A DNA stretch of 64,000 bases from Paracidobacterium acidisoli (GTDB taxonomy: Bacteria; Acidobacteriota; Terriglobia; Terriglobales; Acidobacteriaceae): the NCBI RefSeq assembly GCF_003428625.2, contig NZ_QVQT02000005.1, positions 1-64,000 of the forward strand. Reading direction: 5' to 3'. Made by a program: the position numbers and the translations under genes. The first letter of the stretch is position 1, and the number at the start of each line of letters is the position of its first letter. Shown in pieces: positions 28,751-37,419 of the stretch. The notes under the pieces were generated by a model that was given only the letters and a program-made list of their open reading frames with translations, had not been told where the DNA came from and made no database searches.

Positions 28751-31700
28751 TCAGTCGGTTTCGCGCAGATGGCGATTGAGGATCTCGGCAATCTCCGTCA
28801 CGGAGGGCTCTGCCAGCAGCCCCGCGGGGCGGCCCGCAATGCGGTGTATCTCGATTCTTCTGGAATCGGCCGGAACCCATTCCGGAATCTGCGCAGCCTT
28901 CGTGCGTGCCGTGGAGTTCTCCATCTCGAACACCAGAACTCCGCCGATGCGGTCCGCTCCCTGGCTGGCCCTGCCCGTACCCGTCAGGCGCGTGCGCAGC
29001 TTGGAAAAGATTCCTGCTCTCTCTTCCTGCGAAGACGCCGGCGCGCTGCCATGATGTGTCGCATCTTCGATCAGCACCAGCCGCTCCACCGTCTGCTGCC
29101 GGTTGGCCAGCTCCGCGCTCACCGCCAGCAGCATCGCCGCGTCTGCCGAGGCGCCGCCCAGCAGATAAGGCCCCTTCGGCTGAAAGCTCTGCAGCTGATC
29201 CGCCAGCATGGCTGGCGGGTCAGCGGCCTTTCCTCGCTGTGCCGGCATAGTGCTGTACTGCAGCGCATACAGCGGCCGCTCCGCATCCAGATGCTCGCCC
29301 AGTCTTCGGTATCCGTCTATATCCGCAGTCAATCGATGCACGAAATAAAGAGGCAGCCTGCTGCCGCCCTCGCGAATTCCCGTGAGCGATGACGCCGGCT
29401 GAGCCCATCTCTCTTCGTGCACCTTCCGCGCAAGCTGTCGAATCGTCGGCGATTCAAAGAGCACGGAGAGCAGAAAAGTATTTCCCATCCTCTCCTGTAT
29501 CTCCGAGAACAGACGAAACGCCAGCAAAGAGTGTCCACCGAGATCGAAGAAGTTATCGTCGATGCCGATCGGCCGGCGGTCGAAGCAATACTCCCACAGG
29601 TTCACAAGCTCGCGCTCCAGCCGATCGCGCGGCGGTTGCGGGCCGCGCATTTCATCTCGTGGAATCTGTATCGACGCGGCCAGCGCCCCGCGATTGATCT
29701 TTCCATTCTGTGTAACCGGGATGCGGTCAATGACTGCAATCTGTCCGGCGGTCATCCACGACGGAAGCAGCCGTTGCTGGTGTGCCGCCAGCTCTGCCGT
29801 ATCGATCTCGATCCCTGCGCGTTTCACTACGCAGGCCACAAGAAAATCTCCCTGCGCCGCATTCTTCTGCAGAAGAACGGCTGCATCTTCGATCGCCGGA
29901 TGCTGCCGCAGCACCGCTTCAATCTCGCCCAGCTCGATCCGGTAGCCGCGCAGCTTGATCTGCTGATCCATGCGTCCCAGGTATTCGATATCGCCGTTTG
30001 CGCGATACTTCGCCATATCGCCTGTCGCATACGCGCGCTCAGGTTCAGAGAGAAGGTTAAGAGGCACAAACCGCTCCGCCGTCAGATCGGGACGCTTCAG
30101 ATAGCCGCGCGCCACACCCTCGCCCGCGATATAAATCTGCCCCGGCACGCCCGTCGGCACAGGTTGCAGATTCTCGTCCAGCAGATAAATGCGCGTGTTG
30201 GCCAGCGGACGTCCGATCGTCGGCGCCGCATCGGGTCTTCTGCGCGCAAACGTGGAATACACCGTGGTCTCGGTCGGCCCGTAAAGATCGCAGACATCGC
30301 GCACGCCGCTCTTCGCATACAGTTGTTGCACAAGTTCAGCGGTCAGCGGCTCACCCGCAAGATTCACGCATCGCACCGAAGGCGGAAGCGCATGGCTTCT
30401 CAGCAGTGCCGCTGCAGCGCTCGGAACCGTATTGACGAGCGTTACCTCTTCCCGCGCCGCCAGCTCCGGAAGCTGCAGCAGATCGTCCGCAAGGATGACC
30501 ATGCCGCCCTGAGACAGCGGCAAAAAGATCTCAAAGACCGAAAGATCGAAGCAGATCGAGGTCGAAGCCAGCACGCCGCTCAGCAGCTCCCGCGAAAATG
30601 CCTCGCCGCCCCAGTGCAGGAGCGATACGACGCTGTGATGTTCAATCGCCACCCCCTTGGGTCTGCCCGTCGACCCCGAGGTGTACATCACATACGCGAG
30701 CGATCCACCGTTCACCGCAATCTCCGGCCGCGCATCGGATGCAGCCGCTACCGCCTCGCCATCCGCCTCACAGTTCGCCACTCCTGCCGTCAACGCAAGC
30801 CATTCCGGAGCGCCGCTCGCGTCCGTAACAACAATGCGGCAGCCGCTGTCTTCGACCATGGCGGAAAGCCGCTGCGCCGGATACGCCGGGTCCAGCGGTA
30901 GATACGCGCCGCCGGCCTTCAGCACGCCCAGCATGGCTGCAATCATGGCAGGCGAGCGCTTCATGCAGATACCGATTGGGTCTTCTCTGCGCACTCCGCC
31001 ATCGATCAGGGTCTTCGCAATGCGGTTTGCATGGGCCTCCAGCTCGCGGTAAGACACGCGCTGCGACTCCCATCGAGCAGCGGTCGCATCCGGCGTGCGC
31101 TCCGCCTGCTCTTCAAAGAGAGAGTGAAGCGTCTGCCCCTTCTCGAAATCCATCGCCGTGTCATTCCACTCCACCAGAATGCGGTGCCGCTCCTCAGCGG
31201 AAAGCAGGGGAACATCCGCGATCGACGTCTCGGGATCACGCGCAATCGCATCCAGCATCACGGAAAAGCACGCGGCAAAGTTTTGAATATCGGCCGCGTC
31301 GAAAAGATCGGTTCGATACTCGAACCATCCGCTCACGCTGTCAGGCAGCTCCGTAAGCTGCAGCGTCAGGTCAAACTTCGCAATGCCCGGATCGGTATCC
31401 ACCTGCACAAAAGCGGCCGTTCCCGGCTGCATAAAGGAATCGAGCGCAAACATGATCTGAAACAGCGGCGATGTGCCCGCTTCACGTTCATGGCGCAGCT
31501 CCGTTACCAGCCGCTGAAACGGTACATCTTTGTTTGCATACGCTCCCAGTGCGGTCTCCCGAATACGCCGCAGCAGCTCGCGAAAGCCGGGCCGCCCCTG
31601 CAGGTCGCAGCGCAGCACCAGAGTATTCACGAACATGCCGATCAGCGGCTCCGTCTCCGTGCGGCTGCGCCCCGTCACCGGAGAGCCGATACAGAAATCC

Positions 31701-32839
31701 TCTTTGCCCGTATATCGGTACAGCAGCACCGCAAAGGTCGTCAGCAGCGTCATGTACAGCGAGGCGTTCTCCGCCCGCGCCAGGCTGCGCAGTGCCCGCA
31801 GCGTATCGGCTGAGACGGTAAACGGATGTGTCGCCCCCGCGAAGGAGAGCATCGGCAGATGCCTGCGGCTGAAGGGCAGCTCAAGATGCACCGGCGCATC
31901 CCGCAGCCTGTCCTTCCAGTAGCGGATCTGCTCCTCGATCCTGTTGCCAGGCGCCTGCCGCTCCCACACTGCGTAATCGCCATACTGAATCGGCAACGGA
32001 GCCAGCTCCGGTACCGAATGATTCACCGCAGCCGCATAGAACCGGATCAGCTCGCTGCGCAGAATCCCCATCGACCACTGATCGGCGACAATATGGTGCA
32101 CATTGACGAAAGCCACATGCCGCTTCCTCGCCAGCCGGAAGAGGTGAAAGCGAATCAGCGGCGGATGATCGAGGAAAAACGGCTGCCGCACAGCCTCGCG
32201 CAGAGCCTCATGCAGCTGCCTGTCCTGCTCTTCACCGTGAAGATCAGAAAGGTCCGTAAAACCGGACGGTGTGCTCAGCCACGCCGCAATACTCTGCATT
32301 GCCTCACCATGTACCGTCCGTACTGAGGTGCGCAGAGATTCATGCCGGGCCACCAGCCCATCCACGGCCGTCTGAAAGATCGCCGGATCGACCTCGTCTT
32401 CAATCAGAAAGGCCTCCGGCATGTTGTACGCAACATTGCCCGGATGAAAACGATCGACCAGCCAGATGTTTTCCTGTGCGAAGGTAAGCGGAACCGGCTG
32501 ATCGGGCCTGCGCGGTTCCAGCGGAGGCAGCGGCCGAGCGGTCGCATTGCGCTTCAGATGATCGAGCAGCCATCCCTTGCGGCGCACCAGCTCCGCCTGC
32601 AGCTCAGCGTCGAGCACGCCTGGCGGGGCAGAGACGCGCAGCCGTCCGTCGCTGCTGCGCAGCTCGACGTTGCGCTGCCGCAGCAGTTCCAGAAACTGCA
32701 GGTCCGTCAGATCGTAGGCCGTATTCAGAAGCAGCTTCCGTTCGGTAAATCGTGTTGGGTACAGATCAACTGCATACTCGTTTAAATCTCGATCTCTTCG
32801 CGCTCTCCGCCGCCGGCCGCGGCCATACCCGAGGCCCAT
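28751..32839 (-). CDS. NRPS: TubC-type docking, C, A (Ala-like), T and degenerate TE
   Basis: This is the final assembly-line protein, 1362 residues. The docking domain covers about residues 45-95 (FLELLRQRNVELRSSDGRL). The condensation domain active site near 250 reads HHIVADQWS. The adenylation domain has YTSGSTGRPKG near 720, FDLSVFEIF and YGPTETTVY; by hand alignment to GrsA the ten-residue code is D-L-F-N-N-A-L-V-Y-K, close to alanine codes. The T domain serine is in LGGHSLL near 1100. The terminal thioesterase keeps its serine but in GGASADAA instead of GxSxG, has Glu-Asp (LVLIEDATH) for the usual Asp, and shows GRP where the catalytic His should be. The only ATG lies 58 bases inside the upstream PKS gene without a ribosome site, so the start is uncertain. 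Confidence 0.9.
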   Translation of the reverse strand: MGLGYGRGRRRRARRDRDLNEYAVDLYPTRFTERKLLLNTAYDLTDLQFLELLRQRNVELRSSDGRLRVSAPPGVLDAELQAELVRRKGWLLDHLKRNATARPLPPLEPRRPDQPVPLTFAQENIWLVDRFHPGNVAYNMPEAFLIEDEVDPAIFQTAVDGLVARHESLRTSVRTVHGEAMQSIAAWLSTPSGFTDLSDLHGEEQDRQLHEALREAVRQPFFLDHPPLIRFHLFRLARKRHVAFVNVHHIVADQWSMGILRSELIRFYAAAVNHSVPELAPLPIQYGDYAVWERQAPGNRIEEQIRYWKDRLRDAPVHLELPFSRRHLPMLSFAGATHPFTVSADTLRALRSLARAENASLYMTLLTTFAVLLYRYTGKEDFCIGSPVTGRSRTETEPLIGMFVNTLVLRCDLQGRPGFRELLRRIRETALGAYANKDVPFQRLVTELRHEREAGTSPLFQIMFALDSFMQPGTAAFVQVDTDPGIAKFDLTLQLTELPDSVSGWFEYRTDLFDAADIQNFAACFSVMLDAIARDPETSIADVPLLSAEERHRILVEWNDTAMDFEKGQTLHSLFEEQAERTPDATAARWESQRVSYRELEAHANRIAKTLIDGGVRREDPIGICMKRSPAMIAAMLGVLKAGGAYLPLDPAYPAQRLSAMVEDSGCRIVVTDASGAPEWLALTAGVANCEADGEAVAAASDARPEIAVNGGSLAYVMYTSGSTGRPKGVAIEHHSVVSLLHWGGEAFSRELLSGVLASTSICFDLSVFEIFLPLSQGGMVILADDLLQLPELAAREEVTLVNTVPSAAAALLRSHALPPSVRCVNLAGEPLTAELVQQLYAKSGVRDVCDLYGPTETTVYSTFARRRPDAAPTIGRPLANTRIYLLDENLQPVPTGVPGQIYIAGEGVARGYLKRPDLTAERFVPLNLLSEPERAYATGDMAKYRANGDIEYLGRMDQQIKLRGYRIELGEIEAVLRQHPAIEDAAVLLQKNAAQGDFLVACVVKRAGIEIDTAELAAHQQRLLPSWMTAGQIAVIDRIPVTQNGKINRGALAASIQIPRDEMRGPQPPRDRLERELVNLWEYCFDRRPIGIDDNFFDLGGHSLLAFRLFSEIQERMGNTFLLSVLFESPTIRQLARKVHEERWAQPASSLTGIREGGSRLPLYFVHRLTADIDGYRRLGEHLDAERPLYALQYSTMPAQRGKAADPPAMLADQLQSFQPKGPYLLGGASADAAMLLAVSAELANRQQTVERLVLIEDATHHGSAPASSQEERAGIFSKLRTRLTGTGRASQGADRIGGVLVFEMENSTARTKAAQIPEWVPADSRRIEIHRIAGRPAGLLAEPSVTEIAEILNRHLRETD

Positions 32840-35800
32840 GGAATAGTACGGATCAGCTGAGCGAACTCCGCCGGAGTCGGAGCCTCAAAGACAGTGCGCA
32901 GCGGCAGGTCGACCCCAAATCGTTCGCGGATGCGGGCCATTACCTGGATGCCCAGCAGCGAATGCCCTCCGAGCTCGAAGAAGTTGTCATGCGAGCCCAC
33001 CCGGTCCACGCCCAGCAGATTCTGCCAGATGATGGCGACAGCGCGCTCCGTCTCTTCCGTCGGCTCCGTGAACTCCTGGCTCAGCGCCGGGCGCGGGTGG
33101 AAGTTTACCGCAGCGCCCGCGGATGTATTCGTCAGCACTTCCCGAAGCAACGCATGCACGCCGGCCGACTTCGCCAGTTGCCGGTACAGATCGCGTGTGG
33201 AAACAATGATGCGGGTCTGCGGGCAGGCCAGCACTCGGTCAAAGACCTCCACTGCCTCGCGATTCGTAATGCCTTCGCCCATCGCCTCCCGTCGTATTTC
33301 GGAAGCGAAGCGATAACTCGCATCGGCGGCCATTCCCGTCTCGCTCCACCGGTCCCAGTTCACCGAAAGAACGCGCGTTCCGTCTTCACGGTCATGCGCC
33401 GCGGCAAAGGCATCCAGAAACGAATTTGCCGCTCCATAATCCGACAACCCAACTCCGGGCACAACGGCGCTGATCGAGGAAAACAGCAGAATGAAATCCG
33501 TCTCCTGCCCGGCAGTAAGATCGGGAATCCATGCGCAGCCTTCTGTCTTCGGCGCAAGCACCTTCTCGACCTCATCCCGCGACCGGCTCTGCATCATGCT
33601 GCTCGCGCCGAGCCCCGCAGCGTGAAGCACGCCGCGGATCGGTCCCAGCGTGGACCGCACAGAATCCAGCGCCGCCGCCATGCTCTGCCGATCGTTCACC
33701 TCCGCTCGTAGCAGATGAACCTCACCCCCTGCGGCGCGTATCCGCTGCAGCGCGCGAATTCGTGTCCTGAGCGCCTCTGCCGTCTCCGGAGCCGCCGCAA
33801 TCTCCTCCCACCGCGCCTCAGCAGGAAGCTCCGAGCGTGTCGTCAGCACAACGCGGGCCTGTGCCGTGCATGCCAGGTGCTCCGCCAGAACCAGCCCCAC
33901 ACCGCCCAGGCCTCCGGTAATTACGTAAACACCACCGTTACGTATTCTCAGGGCATTGCCCGCGGGCGCATTCGTCGCCAGTGGCTCATACTCTTCGACC
34001 CAGCGCGTCCGGTGCCGCAGCGCGATCACTTCGCCATCGGGTTCTGTCTGCACTTCGCGTTCAAGCTGTCCCGCCAGCATAGCCGCGTCCACGGTGTCGG
34101 GATCGATGTCGATGACCTTGCAGGCAACGTTGGCATTCTCCAGCGGAATGACCTTGCAGAAGGTTGCCAGCGCCGCCGCGGCGGCATCGATCGTGCGCTC
34201 TCCAAAAACATGCTGCCCTCGCACAGTGACCACATGGATCGCAGCATCGCGTGTGGAGCTGACATCGGCAATAGCCTGTGCCAGGTACATCGCGCTGTAC
34301 AGCCCTCGATCCCAGCAGCTCTTTCCACCGTCATCGGAGTCCCCTTCCGCCGCCCAGCCATGAAGGATCTGTTCCGGCCAGAGGCCGTCGTCGAGCAAAT
34401 GCTGTATCAGCGCTGCATAGTCCTCGCGCTTTGAGAGATCGATCGTGTAGCGCTCCGCCGACTCCCGCAGAAGTTTCTTCCCGCTGCGCACCTGAATCAC
34501 GCGAGCCTTCTGTGCCAGGCGCTCCCGCAGCATCCGCAGCGCCGGAAGAGTATCGTCTGCCAGCACCAGCCATACCTGCTCAGTATCCTGCTCTTCCCGC
34601 TCCGCAGGCACAGCCGTCAGGCTGCGCTTCCACGAAGGCGTATAGAACCATGAGGAAAGCTTCTGTTTGCTGTCTGTGCTTAGTGCCCCGGTCGTCGCAG
34701 CCGCTTCATGACCGGCAGTCCGCGCTTCAATCCAGTATCTCTGCCGCTCGAAGGGATAGGTCGGGAGAGACACACGGCACGGCGCTTCGCCTGCATGCAG
34801 TGCGCTCCACTCCATCTCCGCGCCGGCCAGCCACAGCCGCCCCGCGGCATCCAGCCAGTGCTCGTAATCCTCTTCGCGCGCAGACGGGTGGCGCATCGTG
34901 GAGATCAGATGCTTCGGCGCGTCTTTGCCGAAATGCTGCCGCTGCAATGAAAGCAGGGATTCGCCCGGTCCCGCTTCCAGCATCACAGCGTCGCCCTGCT
35001 GCCTCAGCGTGTCCAGCCCATCCGCAAAGCGTACGGCGCTGCGCATATGCCGTCCCCAGTACGCGGGGCTGGTCGCCTCTTCATCCGTAACCCATGTGCC
35101 GGTAACGTTTGAAAGATACGGTATCCGCGGAGCGTGCAGCACCACGCCGGCCGCCTCCGCCGTAAGCGCGTCAACCGCGGGGTCCAGCATGGCCGAGTGA
35201 AATGCATGCGACGTGCGCAGTCTGCGGCAGGGGACATGGCGCCCCTTCAGCAACGCTTCCAGCGCTTCAATCTCCTCCGCCGGTCCTGACGCAACCGTCT
35301 GGTTGTGCGCATTCACCGCCGCAACGCAAAGGCCATCACTCAGCAAGGGACGTGTCTGCTCTTCCGGCAGAGAGACCGCGAGCATCGCTCCGGCCAGCAT
35401 CGACTGGATCAGCTTCCCGCGCACGGCAATCAGGCGCAGAGCGTCTTCAACCCGCATCACGCCGGCCAGACACGCCGCGACATATTCGCCGACGCTGTGC
35501 CCCAGCATGGCCGCCGGCTCTATCCCGCACGCCTGCCACATGCGGGCAGCGGCATATTCCACAGTGAACAACGCAGGCTGCGTCACCCATGTCTCGTTCA
35601 GCAGCGCTGCCGCCTCCTCTTCCCGTTCCGCGCCGGGATAAAGAATGCTGCGCAGGTCCAGATGCAGAAGCGGCGCGAGAATTTCGCAGCAGTGATCGAC
35701 ATGCTCGGCGAACAGGGGCACATTGCGATAAAGCCCCGCGCCCATCTGCACATACTGCGATCCCTGCCCGGGAAAGAGGAACACGATATCCGGCTGCGCC

Positions 35801-37419
35801 TGCTCCACAACGCTCGTTCGCGCGCGCGGGCTGCCTGTCTCCTGCAGTGCGCGGATCGCATCCTCTGCATCGTGTGCCGTCAACGTGCGCCGATAGCGAA
35901 AAGCCCGGCGGCCCGACTGCAGAGTAAAAGCCACATCTGCAGGACACAAATCCGGATTTGCTTCCAGATGTTCCGCCAGCCTCTGCGTGGCGCTCTCCAG
36001 CGCGGCCTCGCTGCGTGCCGACCACACCAGAAGCTGCGGCCGCTGCAATCGCGGCTCGTCCGGCTGCTGCCACTCCTCGAGCGAGACATGCGCGTTCGTC
36101 CCGCCGATACCAAAGGAGCTCACACCCGCGCGAAAGGGCGTCTCTGCCTCATAGCGATGCAGAGAGGTGTTCACGCGAAACGGGCTCTGCGCAAACGGAA
36201 TGAGTGGATTCGGCGCGGTAAAGTGCAGAGTGGGCGGAATCGTTCGATGACGCACCGTGAGTGCGGCTTTTATCAGTCCCGCCACGCCGGCCGCCGTATC
36301 CAGATGTCCGATATTCGTCTTCACCGAGCCGATGGCGCAGAACTGCCTTCTGCTTCCTGTATTTCCGAAGGCCTGCTGCAGCGCCGCAACCTCTATCGGA
36401 TCGCCGACCTCCGTTCCCGTGCCGTGGGCCTCGATGTATCCCATGGATGCCGGTTCAAATCCGGCCATCTCCATCGACCGGCGAATGGCGATGCTCTGGC
36501 CCTCCACGCTCGGTGCCGAATATCCCACCTTCGCTGAGCCGTCATTATTGATGGCGGCGCCCCGAATCACCGCATAGATATGGTCGCGATCGGCCAGCGC
36601 ATCTTCCAGGCGCTTCAGCACCACAATGCCCGCGCCGCGCCCCGGCACCGTGCCCGCTGCCTTCGCGTCGAAGGCGCGGCAGTGTCCATCGGGCGAAAGA
36701 ATCATGCCCGGCATAAACAGATAACCGCTTTTCTGCGGAAAGGCGATCGAAACCCCTCCCGCCATCGCCATATCGCACTCGCCGCGCAGCAGGCTCTCGA
36801 AGGCCATCTGCACAGCCACCAGCGAGGTGGAGCATGCCGTCTGCACGCTCACTGCCGGACCCTTCAGGTTCATCTTGTAGGCGGCCCGCGTCGCCAGAAA
36901 GTCCTTATCGTTGCCGAGCATCAGCTGATACAGCCCGACCGTCCCAACCGTCTCCGGGTTCGACAGCAGATTGACCGGTGCATACGTGTTCATGCCCGCG
37001 CCGGCAAACATGCCGACAGCCCCGGCATACTTCTCCGGATCGTATCCGGCATCCTCAAGCGCCTCCCAGGCGCATTCGAGAAAGACGCGCTGCTGCGGAT
37101 CGATGATCTCCGCCTCACGCGCGCCGAAGCCGAAGAAGGGTGCATCGAAGGACTCAGCATCCTCCACCACGCCGCCGCTGCGAACGTAATCCGGATGGTC
37201 CGGCATCGACGCATCCACGCCCGCGGCCCGCAGCTCCTCATCGGTCGAAAGATGAAGCGACTCAACCCCCTCGCAGAGATTGCGCCAGTACTGCGCGACA
37301 TTCCGCGCGCCCGGAAAACGGCATGCCATGCCGATGATCGCCACCGCCGTATCGCGCCGCTGCAGAGAGTCTGGTCTCATCGCTTCAAAGCCCTGTACTG
37401 CATCTCCCATCTGTTTCAA
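32782..37419 (-). CDS. Type I PKS module: KS-AT-KR-ACP
   Basis: The 1545-residue protein extends the chain by one ketide and reduces it to a hydroxyl. KS: Cys in TACSTSL (about 195), EAHGTGT and KTNIGHLD. AT: FPGQGSQ, GHSVGE (about 638) and HAFHSAM (about 738), the malonyl-CoA pattern. KR: GGLGGVG (about 1170), Lys in APKTEG, Ser in FSSISA and Tyr in SDYGAANSF, so catalytically complete; the LDD motif of B-type ketoreductases is absent. ACP: LGGHSLLG (about 1488). No DH or ER. The gene starts with an ATGA overlap with the preceding NRPS. Its C-terminal tail GGGEREEIEI resembles that of the other PKS that feeds an NRPS. Confidence 0.94.
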   Translation of the reverse strand: MKQMGDAVQGFEAMRPDSLQRRDTAVAIIGMACRFPGARNVAQYWRNLCEGVESLHLSTDEELRAAGVDASMPDHPDYVRSGGVVEDAESFDAPFFGFGAREAEIIDPQQRVFLECAWEALEDAGYDPEKYAGAVGMFAGAGMNTYAPVNLLSNPETVGTVGLYQLMLGNDKDFLATRAAYKMNLKGPAVSVQTACSTSLVAVQMAFESLLRGECDMAMAGGVSIAFPQKSGYLFMPGMILSPDGHCRAFDAKAAGTVPGRGAGIVVLKRLEDALADRDHIYAVIRGAAINNDGSAKVGYSAPSVEGQSIAIRRSMEMAGFEPASMGYIEAHGTGTEVGDPIEVAALQQAFGNTGSRRQFCAIGSVKTNIGHLDTAAGVAGLIKAALTVRHRTIPPTLHFTAPNPLIPFAQSPFRVNTSLHRYEAETPFRAGVSSFGIGGTNAHVSLEEWQQPDEPRLQRPQLLVWSARSEAALESATQRLAEHLEANPDLCPADVAFTLQSGRRAFRYRRTLTAHDAEDAIRALQETGSPRARTSVVEQAQPDIVFLFPGQGSQYVQMGAGLYRNVPLFAEHVDHCCEILAPLLHLDLRSILYPGAEREEEAAALLNETWVTQPALFTVEYAAARMWQACGIEPAAMLGHSVGEYVAACLAGVMRVEDALRLIAVRGKLIQSMLAGAMLAVSLPEEQTRPLLSDGLCVAAVNAHNQTVASGPAEEIEALEALLKGRHVPCRRLRTSHAFHSAMLDPAVDALTAEAAGVVLHAPRIPYLSNVTGTWVTDEEATSPAYWGRHMRSAVRFADGLDTLRQQGDAVMLEAGPGESLLSLQRQHFGKDAPKHLISTMRHPSAREEDYEHWLDAAGRLWLAGAEMEWSALHAGEAPCRVSLPTYPFERQRYWIEARTAGHEAAATTGALSTDSKQKLSSWFYTPSWKRSLTAVPAEREEQDTEQVWLVLADDTLPALRMLRERLAQKARVIQVRSGKKLLRESAERYTIDLSKREDYAALIQHLLDDGLWPEQILHGWAAEGDSDDGGKSCWDRGLYSAMYLAQAIADVSSTRDAAIHVVTVRGQHVFGERTIDAAAAALATFCKVIPLENANVACKVIDIDPDTVDAAMLAGQLEREVQTEPDGEVIALRHRTRWVEEYEPLATNAPAGNALRIRNGGVYVITGGLGGVGLVLAEHLACTAQARVVLTTRSELPAEARWEEIAAAPETAEALRTRIRALQRIRAAGGEVHLLRAEVNDRQSMAAALDSVRSTLGPIRGVLHAAGLGASSMMQSRSRDEVEKVLAPKTEGCAWIPDLTAGQETDFILLFSSISAVVPGVGLSDYGAANSFLDAFAAAHDREDGTRVLSVNWDRWSETGMAADASYRFASEIRREAMGEGITNREAVEVFDRVLACPQTRIIVSTRDLYRQLAKSAGVHALLREVLTNTSAGAAVNFHPRPALSQEFTEPTEETERAVAIIWQNLLGVDRVGSHDNFFELGGHSLLGIQVMARIRERFGVDLPLRTVFEAPTPAEFAQLIRTIPWASGMAAAGGGEREEIEI

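Noticed and set aside
28751-32839. Final NRPS as a pseudogene
   Set aside because: C, A and T domains are intact and in one frame; only the TE signatures and the start codon are odd.
35095-35115. AACGTT core (GTAACGTTTGAAAG) as another LacI operator
   Set aside because: It lies inside the PKS coding sequence and is not palindromic beyond the core hexamer.
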